A stretch of DNA of 64,000 nt from NCBI RefSeq assembly GCF_003611465.1, contig NZ_RAXV01000008.1, positions 34,918 through 98,917 of the forward strand, read 5' to 3'. The DNA is from Acinetobacter tianfuensis (GTDB lineage: Bacteria > Pseudomonadota > Gammaproteobacteria > Pseudomonadales > Moraxellaceae). The notes beneath the pieces are model-generated. The model did not search any database and had not been told where the DNA came from. It saw only the letters and a program-made list of their open reading frames with translations. The position numbers and the translations under genes were made by a program. Shown one piece after another: positions 36,474-45,611 of this stretch (position 1 is the stretch's first letter; each line of letters starts with the position of its first letter).

Positions 36474-37544
36474 TTAAGCGAAAATCACACGGATTTTTTC
36501 GTCAGCGCCTTCAACAGATTCAGCATTGTCTGCAATTTGGCCCATAACCCATGCTTTTTCACCAAGTTCAGTTAAAAGAGCAACAGTTTTTTCAGCTTCA
36601 GCTGCATCGACAACAATTACCATGCCTACGCCGCAGTTAAATGTGCGGTACATTTCAAATTGTTCAACGCCGCCTTCTTTTTGAAGAAGCTTGAATAACT
36701 CAGGCCATTCCCAAGAAGATTCGTTCACAATTGCTTGAGCGCCATTTGGCAGTACGCGAGGCAGGTTGCCCGGTAAGCCGCCGCCAGTGATGTGAGCCAT
36801 AGCGTGTACATCAACTTGCTTCAGCAATTCAAGAATTGGTTTGACATAAATGCGCGTCGGTTCCATTGCTGTGTCAGCAAGAGGACGGCCATCTACGATT
36901 TGAGTCAAGTCAACGTTTTTCACGTCTAAAATTTTACGAAGCAATGAGTAGCCATTTGAGTGTGCACCCGAAGACGCTACACCAATTAAAACATCACCTG
37001 CTTTAACTTTAGTGCCGTCAATGATTTTGCTTTGCTCAACGACACCTACGCAGAAGCCTGCAAGGTCGTAATCATCACCTTCATACATGCCTGGCATTTC
37101 AGCAGTTTCACCGCCAACCAATGCACAGCCGGCAAGTTCACAGCCAGCGCCAATGCCAGTCACTACATTTGCAGCAACATCGACATTTAAGTGGCCTGTT
37201 GCATAGTAGTCAAGGAAGAATAATGGTTCTGCGCCGCATACAAGAAGATCGTTTACACACATTGCAACCAAGTCTTGGCCGATTGTGTCATGGCGATTTA
37301 AATTCAATGCTAAACGTAATTTTGTACCAACACCGTCTGTGCCAGATACGAGAACAGGTTCTTCATAACCTTTAGGAATTTTACAAAGGGCGCCAAAGCC
37401 GCCAAGTCCGCCCATTACTTCAGGACGTGCAGTACGCTTAGCGACTGATTTGATTCGATCGACTAACGCGTCGCCCGCTTCAATGTCGACACCTGCATCT
37501 TTATAGCTTAAACCAGTGTTTGGGGTAGAGGTTGAGTTGCTCAT
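36474..37544 (-). CDS. purM: Phosphoribosylformylglycinamidine cyclo-ligase PurM
   Basis: A 356-residue AIR synthetase forming the imidazole ring in purine synthesis. [42 protein letters not shown] and the C-terminal [16 protein letters not shown] are diagnostic. It forms an operon with purN and is divergent from an AI-2E-type permease. Confidence 0.97.
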   Translation of the reverse strand: MSNSTSTPNTGLSYKDAGVDIEAGDALVDRIKSVAKRTARPEVMGGLGGFGALCKIPKGYEEPVLVSGTDGVGTKLRLALNLNRHDTIGQDLVAMCVNDLLVCGAEPLFFLDYYATGHLNVDVAANVVTGIGAGCELAGCALVGGETAEMPGMYEGDDYDLAGFCVGVVEQSKIIDGTKVKAGDVLIGVASSGAHSNGYSLLRKILDVKNVDLTQIVDGRPLADTAMEPTRIYVKPILELLKQVDVHAMAHITGGGLPGNLPRVLPNGAQAIVNESSWEWPELFKLLQKEGGVEQFEMYRTFNCGVGMVIVVDAAEAEKTVALLTELGEKAWVMGQIADNAESVEGADEKIRVIFA

Positions 37545-37679
37545 AATGAAGTCTCCGCATTCGCGGGAGCGATTATACCTGAATATACGAAACTCTTATG
37601 TTATTTATGCGCTAAAATGCTATCTTTATTAAAATATTTCTCTTTTATAATGATTACACTGACATAAAGGTGAGCTTCT

Positions 37680-38897
37680 ATGGGTGACCGCACCTTGCGC
37701 CGCATTTTTATCCTCGCGGGTATTGCACTAATTCTTTGGATATTATTCTTATTAAAACCTGTAGTGCTCCCATTTATGGGCGCTTTTTTAATCGCATATT
37801 TATTCAGCCCGCTGGTGAACCGTTTACATCGCATGGGCTTGCCGCGCTGGATGTCAATCAGTGCTGTATTCGTCGGTATTGGTGTAGTCATGACGCTGGC
37901 TGCATGGTATTTGGTACCCTTAATCTGGGAACAGTTAATGTATGCCAAAAACAATATTCCTGCGAATATTCATTGGATTAACTATACCTTCTTGCCGTGG
38001 CTGTCAGATACCTTCAATTTAGTTCCAATGGAAATAGACACAGAACAAATGTCTGCGGCCATTATGGAATATATACAAACGAATTACAGTGCGGACAGTA
38101 TTCAAGCGATGCTGCTGAAAGTTGCGCAGTCAGGGCTGAACTTTATACAGATCGGCGGCACAATTGTTCTGATTCCTGTTATTGCCTTTTACTTCCTGCT
38201 GGATTGGAACCGCATGCTGGACCGTATGCGCCGTCTTATTCCGCGTAAGCATGAAAAAAGCACCATGATTATTGTAAGCGAATGCCACAGTGTGCTTGGC
38301 GCTTTTGTGAAGGGGCAGTTTTTAGTGATGTTTTTGCTGGGGGTGGTCTATGCAGTAGGCCTGCAGCTCATTGGTTTAGAGGTTGGCCTGATTATCGGTA
38401 TGATTGCAGGGCTTGCAAGCATTATTCCTTATTTAGGTTTTGCAGTTGGTATTATTGCAGCGGTTATTGCAACTCTCTTCCAATTTGGCATGGACTGGAT
38501 GCAGCTGTTTTTGGTGCTCGTTGTATTCATGATTGGTCAGGCAATAGAAGGTTATATCCTGCAGCCATTCCTGTTAGGAGATAAAATTGGTTTATCGCCT
38601 GTAGCGGTGGTATTTGCTGTCCTTGCAGGAGCTCAGCTTGCGGGATTCTTGGGAATGCTGATTGCTTTGCCAGTCGCTGCTGTTATTGTCGTGTTATTGC
38701 GCCATGCGCGTGAATGCTATGAGAAGAGCGCCATATATACCGATACACCCGCAGTGCATTTGGCAGGGGCTGGCTCAATCAACATAGAAACAGAGCAGGC
38801 AAATATTGATATTGAATTAAAAGAAGACACACCAAAAGCACTGCAAGAGACTGAAAATTCGAGTAAGATCGAATCATCAGAGCATAAAGACAGATAA
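37680..38897 (+). CDS. AI-2E family (PerM/TqsA-type) membrane protein
   Basis: A 405-residue inner-membrane protein with about eight helices. The N-terminal LLKPVVLPFMGAFLIAYLFSPLV and the C-terminal LASIIPYLGFAVGIIAAVIA and GDKIGLSPVAVVFAVLAGAQLAG are family landmarks. The last 60 residues form an acidic, polar cytoplasmic tail. Some members export autoinducer-2 or act as Na+/H+ antiporters; the function here is not predictable. hda follows 15 bp later. Confidence 0.9.
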   Translation: MGDRTLRRIFILAGIALILWILFLLKPVVLPFMGAFLIAYLFSPLVNRLHRMGLPRWMSISAVFVGIGVVMTLAAWYLVPLIWEQLMYAKNNIPANIHWINYTFLPWLSDTFNLVPMEIDTEQMSAAIMEYIQTNYSADSIQAMLLKVAQSGLNFIQIGGTIVLIPVIAFYFLLDWNRMLDRMRRLIPRKHEKSTMIIVSECHSVLGAFVKGQFLVMFLLGVVYAVGLQLIGLEVGLIIGMIAGLASIIPYLGFAVGIIAAVIATLFQFGMDWMQLFLVLVVFMIGQAIEGYILQPFLLGDKIGLSPVAVVFAVLAGAQLAGFLGMLIALPVAAVIVVLLRHARECYEKSAIYTDTPAVHLAGAGSINIETEQANIDIELKEDTPKALQETENSSKIESSEHKDR

Positions 38898-38912
38898 GGC
38901 CTGCATAAAAAG

Positions 38913-39617
38913 ATGCGTCAATTGCAATTAGATATAGAACCTCAACTCGATGCCCGAATCAGTGATTTTTCAGGGCCGGGCTGGGGGCATGTAATTGATG
39001 CTGTTCGCCAGCTGCATGCAGGACTGATGAACCGTTTTTATGTCTATGGCGGCGCAGGTTCGGGCAAAAGTCATTTGCTGTCAGCAATCTGCGACTCCTA
39101 TCTGGAAATTGGCAAATCAGCCATTCAAGTTTCTTTGCTGGAGTTGCTTGATGCGCCTACAGAAGCAATTACGTCCTTAGATCAATATGACTTAGTCGCA
39201 TTAGATGATATTGAAGCCATTAGCGGCGTACCGCATTGGCAGCGGGCAGTCTTTCATCTCATTAATTATAATAATGAAGGCGGCGGTCAGCTGGTGTTTT
39301 CCTCCCGTTTTGCGCCTATAGAACTGAAACTTGAGCTGCCGGATTTGCAGTCGAGACTGACTCAGGCGGTGAGTGTTAAAGTACCTAACGGCAGTTTATT
39401 TGCAGACCGTCAGGCATTGGTCAGTTCTGTATTAGGCCGCAGAGGAATACATATTGATGAACAGGTTATTGATTATTTACTGCTTCAAGGCCCGCATCAA
39501 ACCTCTGTGCTGCTGCAGACATTGGAGCAGCTTATTCAGCTTCTGAAAGGCGAAAAAACCAAAATCAGTAATGCCAATTTGCGTCAAATTTATGCGCTGA
39601 TAGACGAGTATCGATAA
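38913..39617 (+). CDS. hda: DnaA regulatory inactivator Hda
   Basis: A 234-residue AAA+ protein that, bound to the sliding clamp, stimulates ATP hydrolysis by DnaA after initiation. The clamp-binding motif QLQLDIEP is at residues 3-10, Walker A is GGAGSGKS (46-53) and Walker B is LVALDDIEAI. It is shorter than DnaA because it lacks the DNA-binding domain. It follows the AI-2E-type gene closely. Confidence 0.92.
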   Translation: MRQLQLDIEPQLDARISDFSGPGWGHVIDAVRQLHAGLMNRFYVYGGAGSGKSHLLSAICDSYLEIGKSAIQVSLLELLDAPTEAITSLDQYDLVALDDIEAISGVPHWQRAVFHLINYNNEGGGQLVFSSRFAPIELKLELPDLQSRLTQAVSVKVPNGSLFADRQALVSSVLGRRGIHIDEQVIDYLLLQGPHQTSVLLQTLEQLIQLLKGEKTKISNANLRQIYALIDEYR

Positions 39618-39632
39618 CAGATAAAAAATCTT

Positions 39633-39644
39633 GAGTAATTACTC
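39633..39644. promoter_or_regulatory. Palindrome upstream of the CSLREA gene pair
   Basis: GAGTAATTACTC is a perfect 12-base palindrome about 90 bp before the first CSLREA gene. It could be an operator; there is no direct evidence. Confidence 0.3.
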
Positions 39645-39734
39645 TAGCTGTGACAAAGTACACAAAAATAGTTCGAAGCTGCAAGGAATGTGCAGCCGGA
39701 AAATAAAAAGATATAAAAAATTAAGGAGAATACA

Positions 39735-41519
39735 ATGCTCAAACGGAGCATCGTCGCGGGATTACTGTGTTTCGCAGGGCACGCTTACAGTGCTGAAATC
39801 TTAGTTACTACGACTGAAGATAAAGATGCAGATGACAAGGAGTGTTCACTGCGTGAAGCTATTCAATATATTAATTCGGGTATGCCGGAGGCTGGATATC
39901 ATGGCTGTGGCGGAAAAGACGCAAGCGCCATTATTCTGCTTAAAAACAAGGCCGTATATAAGCTGAATAGCCGCCTTGATATTAAAGCAGCCATGACGAT
40001 TAGAACGATCTATGAATCAACGGAGGTTGATTCAACGACACCAGGTCTAAATAATGCATTGCTGCAAATGGCTGCTAAAGACCAAATTTTGCACATAGAT
40101 AATAATGACAAAGCCTTAATCGCGGTAAATCTGCAAGAGGTCTCCTTGCAAGGCTGCGGTGAGTCTGTTTGCGCCGCGCAAGGCGGTCTGATTTATAATA
40201 ATGAAACACTGAAATTGCAAAGTATGTCATTGAAGGATGGTCAAGCTGATTTTGGCGGCGCCATTTATAATGTCGGGTTTTCAAGTGAAGGTGTAAGCTC
40301 CGCCAGTACGGTGCAAATTTATAACAGTCTGTTCGAAAATAATAAAGCCGGACAGGGTGCAGCAATATATACGCAAGCGCCTAGTTTAAATATCACCTCA
40401 TCCGTATTTAAAGGCAATACAGGACCAATCGCGATTTATACACAAAATGCGCTGGCGGATGCAGACAAGCTGGTTTTTCCGTATAAAACTCATGCCATTG
40501 TAAGCAGTACTTTCTTTAAGAACAGCGGATTTGCAGCAAATCTGAAAGATGGTATGGGTTTCAATAACCTAAGCATCATCAAAAATGGCGGCGGCGTAGT
40601 GCTGGATGTATTAACTGGGCAGGGCTTTGTTGCCAATAGTATTATTTTAGGCAATGGGCAGCAAAACTGCAGTACTGCCGCTGCAGGAGACAAAAGTGTT
40701 TTATTTAATAATGCTTTAACTGCAGAATGCAGCAATGCGGCAGCGGCGAATAACAATACCGTTTGGACTGATTCACATTTTATTGCCGGGCCGGATGAAG
40801 GGCTGTGTAAAAATTTGGTTGAAGATCAAAACTCATTGCTATGTCCATATGCGGTTCCTAAAAACTCATTTTTGGGGTATTTACGTCCGCGTTCTTTATT
40901 AAGCTATACAGATATTTTTGCTGGGCCGATTTTAAATAAGGGTCAATCTGAAGCAAATGGCAATACAAATTTTGTGGCATGTGAAGGTGCTGATCAGCGC
41001 GGAAAATTGCGGGATGCAGATAATTTGTGGTGTGACCGTGGCGCAATTGAAATTGTTGTTCCAGATACCATTCCGCTTAATGGTCAAGATATTAAGCAGG
41101 GTCAAATTGCTCAGTTTAATATTCTTGAATCCTTGGGTGACAGTGACTTAATTCCAAAAGAACAATGCAATAACATTGTGGGTGCTCACCCTAAAGGAGA
41201 AGCATGGCAAGATGGCTGTTTGCTAATTAAACAAACTGAGACAGATTCTAAGGGTAAAACAGTACTGAACTTGAATGGTGATTTGGAATATACCCCAAAT
41301 GGCGCATGGCATGGAGCAGATATATTTGAAATTCAGGTTGTTACGTCGTCTAAAAGATTTAATACAGTGAATAAATATATATCAGTTAAAGTACGTATTC
41401 ATCAAAAGCCAGACAACACAGTTGAAAGTAAGACGGTAAAAACTTCAGGCGGTGCTTTGGGCTTTTTGAGCGTTGCAGGACTGTTGGGTTTAATTGGATT
41501 GCGCCGTTTGAAAAAGTAA
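39735..41519 (+). CDS. CSLREA / GlyGly-CTERM surface protein (rhombotarget A-like)
   Basis: A 594-residue exported protein. A signal peptide (MLKRSIVAGLLCFAGHAYSA) is followed by the CSLREA motif (ECSLREAIQYIN, about residues 35-47) and a long right-handed beta-helix-like body rich in Asn and Gly. It ends in a GlyGly-CTERM sorting tail: SGGALGFLSVAGLLG, a hydrophobic helix, then RRLKK. In this system rhombosortase, a rhomboid protease, cleaves the tail and frees the protein for type II secretion and surface display. No rhombosortase gene is in the window. A good ribosome site (AAGGAG) precedes it. Confidence 0.85.
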   Translation: MLKRSIVAGLLCFAGHAYSAEILVTTTEDKDADDKECSLREAIQYINSGMPEAGYHGCGGKDASAIILLKNKAVYKLNSRLDIKAAMTIRTIYESTEVDSTTPGLNNALLQMAAKDQILHIDNNDKALIAVNLQEVSLQGCGESVCAAQGGLIYNNETLKLQSMSLKDGQADFGGAIYNVGFSSEGVSSASTVQIYNSLFENNKAGQGAAIYTQAPSLNITSSVFKGNTGPIAIYTQNALADADKLVFPYKTHAIVSSTFFKNSGFAANLKDGMGFNNLSIIKNGGGVVLDVLTGQGFVANSIILGNGQQNCSTAAAGDKSVLFNNALTAECSNAAAANNNTVWTDSHFIAGPDEGLCKNLVEDQNSLLCPYAVPKNSFLGYLRPRSLLSYTDIFAGPILNKGQSEANGNTNFVACEGADQRGKLRDADNLWCDRGAIEIVVPDTIPLNGQDIKQGQIAQFNILESLGDSDLIPKEQCNNIVGAHPKGEAWQDGCLLIKQTETDSKGKTVLNLNGDLEYTPNGAWHGADIFEIQVVTSSKRFNTVNKYISVKVRIHQKPDNTVESKTVKTSGGALGFLSVAGLLGLIGLRRLKK

Positions 41520-41532
41520 GTAGGGAATATCT

Positions 41533-43989
41533 ATGAAAAATTATAAAAAAGGATTGCTCGGTGTAATGGTGCTGACTGCAATGTCTTTAATGGCCGCTGA
41601 AGAAAGGACTATTGTGGTAAACACTTTTGCTGATGAAAATGGTGAAAACAGCAATAATTGTTCTTTGCGCGAAGCACTAGTTGCAGCAAAAAAGAATGCA
41701 GCTTATGGCGGCTGCAGCCAAGGCAACACGAATATTACGCAACAAGATATTATTCAGTTAGATGCGGGCACTTATGTGCTCAAACATGGTGAGCTGCAGC
41801 CAGATTCATTTGTGCAGATTCGTGGTAAGAGCCGGGATAACTATGATAAAAAGCACGTATTATCAGGCTACTACCCAGCTTATGAAGATATTAAAACAAC
41901 CATTGATGCAGGCAGTCAGTCGCGATTATTTAATACGTCTGCCACATTTGCAGCTTTAACTTTAACAGATCTAGCTTTAAAAAATGGTCAAGCGGATTAC
42001 GGCGGGGCTATCTTGGCGGGCGGTGATTTAACGCTGAACCGCGCCGCTATTTTAAATTCTGCCGCAACTGAAGCGGGAGGAGCAATTTTTAATGCAACTC
42101 AGAGCGGTGAAAAATCATTAACGATAGCAGGCTCTTTATTGCAAGCCAACCAGTCTAAAAAAGGCAGTGTGCTCGCGATGGACTGTATTGCCAATTTCAG
42201 CAGCAGTAAGCCAAATATTTCTATTACACAAAGCAGTATGATCAAAAATGGCAATAGCAGCTCTGTGAGTGTCTTAGATTTTTGCGGTACAGCATCGGCT
42301 AAAATTTCAACCAGTACCCTTGCGCAGAATATTGCAAGCAGTGCGAATGGCGCTTTAATAAAAATGGTTTCCGAAGGCAATCAGCTGGTGGGAGCGAGTT
42401 CATCTTTGTTATTAATGAACAATACCATTGTCGAAAATGATGTATATACAGCTTTAAATTATGACAATAATGGCGCGAAATATCTGGCATATAATGTCTT
42501 GGCATATAATGGCCGCAATATTGCTAATGCAAAATCATGCCGTTATAAAAATAATGAAACACCGCCAGACAGCATCATCATCGATGCATATGTCAACGCC
42601 TTAGAGTTGGGTACAGAAAAATGTGATTTACCTAAGGCTGCTTTAGATCAGGCCGTAGACATCAAAAAAAATCTAGATGTCAGCTCAATTGCGATGAGCA
42701 ATATTTTAAGCAATTTAATGCCATCTTCTGAATATAATGTGTTTTTACCGCTGTACTATCCTAAGCCATATGCAAAGGGCAATGATTTAATTAATTTCAG
42801 TGAATTAGGTTGCGGTAAGTCCGATGGTTCCGAGTTTATTCTTGATCAGCGGGGTTTAGAGCGTGTGGTGGATGGAACATTAATACTGAATCCTGATCAG
42901 CGTAATTTATGTGAAATTGGCTCTGTTGAAATGATGAATTTGACTGCAGCTGATGTCGATGAGTTGAAAAATATTTCGCTCATTAATTTAGTGGATGGCT
43001 ATCAAGCAAAATTAGATCAGCTGAAAAAGGATGTCGTTAACCCAGATTTAAGTAAATTTAAGATTGCTAACCAAGCAGATGTGGATCAGCTGGAACTTTA
43101 TCTGACCAGTTTGAAAAAGAATTTGAAATACCGCGGTATTTACTTTGACCCATTTAAGCTTGCATTAGAAGCCGAAAAGGCTGCAGACAGTGCTGGAAAT
43201 AGAACATTAAAAATTTTAAATACAGATAATTATAATGTCAGTGTTAAAACATTAGGCTTAGGCACAGATATTACAGTCAATTCAGGTGTGCCAACAGTTG
43301 TAAACCTGGATCCTGACTCTGATTTGGTTTGTCAGTGGAATGCTGATTTAAAAGAAATCATTATTTATCGTACAGGCGCAAATACGACTGTATCTGGTGT
43401 TCAAGGGTATTGTGCTTATACTTTGACTGAAAAAGCGGATCCTGCTAATCCATCAGCTGTGCTGGCTTCATCCTCTGGTATTTTAAAAACTGAAATTCAG
43501 AATTTGCCGCCTGTTGCTGTGGCAGACATCTATGAGATTAACTCCAGCAATAATCTCAGCGTACGTGTGAATCCGCTGGAAAATGATCATGACCGCGGGG
43601 ATGGTCCAGATGAATTAGTACCTGCTGGAAAACATATTTGGCACCAAAATGCAGAAGGTAAAAATATTCCAATTAAATTTGGAACAATGCCGGCAGGTAT
43701 TACTTGGAAAGCCGAGTTAAGCGGCCCATGCCCAAATGCTTTTGCGCGTGAAACTTGTTATGGCGGTACGATTGAGTTCACAGTTAAAAATAACCTAAGT
43801 CAATTCGACTACAAAATTCCATATATTGTCTTTGACTCTGATGAACAGCAATCAAATGAGACAATCATTACGCTTAAAAATACGGCTAAAAATACCAATA
43901 CGTCATCAAGCGGCGGCGGCTCAATAGGTGTATTTGGCCTCATTGGCCTGTTTGGTTTGGCAATGATGCGCCGTATGCGTAAAAGCTAA
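41533..43989 (+). CDS. Second CSLREA / GlyGly-CTERM surface protein
   Basis: An 818-residue exported protein with the same plan as its neighbour: signal peptide (KGLLGVMVLTAMSLMAAE), a CSLREA motif (NNCSLREALVAAKK), a beta-helix-like body, and a GlyGly-CTERM tail (SSSGGGSIGVFGLIGLFGL...MMRRMRKS). It adds about 200 residues after the helix, including a charged coiled segment (LDQLKKDVVNPDLSKF...) and an Ig-like C-terminal region. It starts 13 bp after the first gene, so the two are one operon and likely tandem paralogues that diverged. Confidence 0.85.
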   Translation: MKNYKKGLLGVMVLTAMSLMAAEERTIVVNTFADENGENSNNCSLREALVAAKKNAAYGGCSQGNTNITQQDIIQLDAGTYVLKHGELQPDSFVQIRGKSRDNYDKKHVLSGYYPAYEDIKTTIDAGSQSRLFNTSATFAALTLTDLALKNGQADYGGAILAGGDLTLNRAAILNSAATEAGGAIFNATQSGEKSLTIAGSLLQANQSKKGSVLAMDCIANFSSSKPNISITQSSMIKNGNSSSVSVLDFCGTASAKISTSTLAQNIASSANGALIKMVSEGNQLVGASSSLLLMNNTIVENDVYTALNYDNNGAKYLAYNVLAYNGRNIANAKSCRYKNNETPPDSIIIDAYVNALELGTEKCDLPKAALDQAVDIKKNLDVSSIAMSNILSNLMPSSEYNVFLPLYYPKPYAKGNDLINFSELGCGKSDGSEFILDQRGLERVVDGTLILNPDQRNLCEIGSVEMMNLTAADVDELKNISLINLVDGYQAKLDQLKKDVVNPDLSKFKIANQADVDQLELYLTSLKKNLKYRGIYFDPFKLALEAEKAADSAGNRTLKILNTDNYNVSVKTLGLGTDITVNSGVPTVVNLDPDSDLVCQWNADLKEIIIYRTGANTTVSGVQGYCAYTLTEKADPANPSAVLASSSGILKTEIQNLPPVAVADIYEINSSNNLSVRVNPLENDHDRGDGPDELVPAGKHIWHQNAEGKNIPIKFGTMPAGITWKAELSGPCPNAFARETCYGGTIEFTVKNNLSQFDYKIPYIVFDSDEQQSNETIITLKNTAKNTNTSSSGGGSIGVFGLIGLFGLAMMRRMRKS

Positions 43990-44005
43990 GAGCGAAATGA
44001 TCAAG

Positions 44006-44030
44006 AGCCCAGACGAATATTGGGCTTTTT
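44006..44030 (+). terminator. Terminator after the CSLREA gene pair
   Basis: AGCCCA / TGGGCT with a nine-base loop followed by T5. Confidence 0.75.
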
Positions 44031-44077
44031 AAATTTTAGTAAGTTTGGCTATAAAATATATTTTTTGGCCACTCAAT

Positions 44078-44119
44078 GAACAAATAAAAAGCCTCATACA
44101 AGAGGCTTTTTATTTGTTC
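44078..44119. terminator. 18-bp perfect hairpin, terminator of the sigma factor operon
   Basis: An exact 18-base inverted repeat (44078-44095 with 44102-44119) surrounds a six-base loop. It contains GCCTC/GAGGC flanked by A5/T5 and lies just past the end of the DUF3106 gene. It is longer than needed for termination. Confidence 0.85.
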
Positions 44120-44124
44120 AGAAC

Positions 44125-44532
44125 TTAATGAACGCTTCCTGCTTCATTGGTTAAATATTTTGTGATGTATTCTTCTCGGATAGATGCACGTTCATCTGGC
44201 GCTGCTTTTTGCAAACGGTGAGCAAGATCTCTGCGTTCTTGTGTGCTCATTTTTTGCCATGTTTCACGCATCCGCTGTTTTTCTGCATCTGGCAGCTGAT
44301 TAAACCAATCCATACGCTGCTGTAAACTCACGCTCTGTTCACTTGGAATTTCTTTCAGTGATTGATAGCGTTTGATCAAAGCAATTTGTTCAGCATCTGA
44401 TAATGAATCCCAAGTATCGCTGACTTGAGTATTTGCATCTTTGGAAAAAATCCAAAAGCGTTCAAAGCCTGCAAAACTGGTTTGCAGAAAACTGAATGCG
44501 CAGAATGCGAGAGCTAATCTTTTAGCTGCCAT
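44125..44532 (-). CDS. DUF3106 domain exported protein
   Basis: A 135-residue protein with a signal peptide (LALAFCAFSFLQTSFAG) and a helical periplasmic part with DUF3106-type repeats: WDSLSDAEQIALIKRYQSL, WFNQLPDAEKQRMRETWQKM and ERRDLAHRLQ. It overlaps the upstream membrane-protein gene by 11 bases. The sigma factor / membrane protein / DUF3106 trio resembles RpoE-type envelope-sensing units, where periplasmic partners tune an anti-sigma factor. Role inferred. Confidence 0.8.
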   Translation of the reverse strand: MAAKRLALAFCAFSFLQTSFAGFERFWIFSKDANTQVSDTWDSLSDAEQIALIKRYQSLKEIPSEQSVSLQQRMDWFNQLPDAEKQRMRETWQKMSTQERRDLAHRLQKAAPDERASIREEYITKYLTNEAGSVH

Positions 44533-44842
44533 GCGGAACCTTGTCCTCGCCTAAGACCATCAGCATTTCTAGATCTTCCACCATTTGCGGTGAAAGTTTA
44601 GGTGCTGAAACAACTTGTGTATCGGGTTTTTCATTCATTGTTGCTGCATTTGGCAGTACAACAAAGCCAGCAATGGCTGCTGCTAAAGCGAAGCCTGACA
44701 TTTTCAGCATGCCGTAACGTGTGCTTTCTCGCTGCTGGATACGATCCAAAACGTTATTCATGACTTTGGCTTTATGCTGATGTGACTGAGCAAGTCCATC
44801 CAATTTTTGGTTCACTTGCTTGATAAAATCATCGTGTTTCAT
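44522..44842 (-). CDS. Single-pass membrane protein, probable anti-sigma factor
   Basis: A 106-residue protein: a charged helical N-terminus (about residues 1-45), one membrane helix (FALAAAIAGFVVLPNAA), and a short outside segment with LSPQMVEDLEMLMVLGED. This is the layout of small anti-sigma factors that bind a sigma factor in the cytoplasm. Its start overlaps the sigma factor stop by four bases, so it is coupled to it. Confidence 0.7.
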   Translation of the reverse strand: MKHDDFIKQVNQKLDGLAQSHQHKAKVMNNVLDRIQQRESTRYGMLKMSGFALAAAIAGFVVLPNAATMNEKPDTQVVSAPKLSPQMVEDLEMLMVLGEDKVPHGS

Positions 44843-45474
44843 TTGGATGACCCTCCCAAGTTGGGATTCAAATGTGATAACGCGGCTCTTAGGCCCTGTA
44901 TAGCGCGGTGGTAATGCGTTTTTACACTGCCTTCAGTGCAATTCATAATTTGTGCAGTGGTTTGCGTATCAAACCCTTCCCAAGCGCGCAGCGTAAATGC
45001 CTGCTGCTGGCGCACTGGAAGCTGCGCAATTGCATCTTGAATTTCATCTGCAGTAACCGCTTGAGATAAAAACTCAAAAGGATTAGGTGTCGATTCATCT
45101 ACGACATCCTGTACTTCAAATTCGTCATCGTCTAAAGAGACTTTTCTGAAAAAAGAAAATGGTTGAGCGCGGCGCGCTTCTTTACGGCGCCAATCTTGTA
45201 ATTTGTTATTTAAAATGGTGTAAAAGAGCGGGTACCACTCTTCGGTGGATTTATCTGCATAAGATTTGTGTAAGGAAATAAAAGCTTCCTGAACCAAATC
45301 CATTGCAATGCCTTGCTGATTATGGGTTGCGCTTTCCATCATCACCAGCGCGCGTCCAGTCACTTCATGCATGAAGTTTTTGAGGCGAGACTCTGCCGTG
45401 CTCTTAAGAACACTCGAATCCGCTGGTTTTGACTGTTTTGGCGCTAAATCCATAGAGATGGAAAATCCTGTCAT
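44839..45474 (-). CDS. RNA polymerase sigma-70 family (ECF-type) sigma factor
   Basis: A 211-residue alternative sigma factor. Region 2 lies in the first half (AMDLVQEAFISLHKSYADK, WYPLFYTILNNKLQDWRRKEARR). Region 4 holds IAQLPVRQQQAFTLRAWEGFDTQTTAQIMNCTEGSVKTHYHRAI, the helix-turn-helix that reads the -35. The N-terminal 35 residues vary. ATG 45474 follows GGTGGGT; an ATG at 45453 in the same frame is possible. A 14-bp inverted repeat lies just upstream and may be its operator. Confidence 0.88.
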   Translation of the reverse strand: MTGFSISMDLAPKQSKPADSSVLKSTAESRLKNFMHEVTGRALVMMESATHNQQGIAMDLVQEAFISLHKSYADKSTEEWYPLFYTILNNKLQDWRRKEARRAQPFSFFRKVSLDDDEFEVQDVVDESTPNPFEFLSQAVTADEIQDAIAQLPVRQQQAFTLRAWEGFDTQTTAQIMNCTEGSVKTHYHRAIQGLRAALSHLNPNLGGSSK

Positions 45475-45483
45475 TGGATACCC

Positions 45484-45529
45484 ACCATTATTTTCAAGTT
45501 CATATTACTATAACGTTGAAAATAATGGT
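45484..45529. repeat. 14-bp inverted repeat upstream of the sigma factor gene
   Basis: ACCATTATTTTCAA at 45484-45497 and its exact complement TTGAAAATAATGGT at 45516-45529, 18 bases apart (arm centres about three helical turns). It starts ten bases before the sigma factor ATG, in its promoter/leader region. No U tract follows on the minus strand, so an operator or leader hairpin fits better than a terminator. Confidence 0.6.
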
Positions 45530-45611
45530 TTGGTTGACATCATTACTTGTTATTTTTCTAGTGTAATCTATTTTTTGAAATGAGCTAGACCGTTTAAAAT
45601 AAAATAACGAT

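Noticed and set aside
44078..44119. Inverted repeat as an insertion sequence end or mobile element
   Set aside because: It is an 18-bp hairpin with a six-base loop at a gene end, better explained as a terminator.
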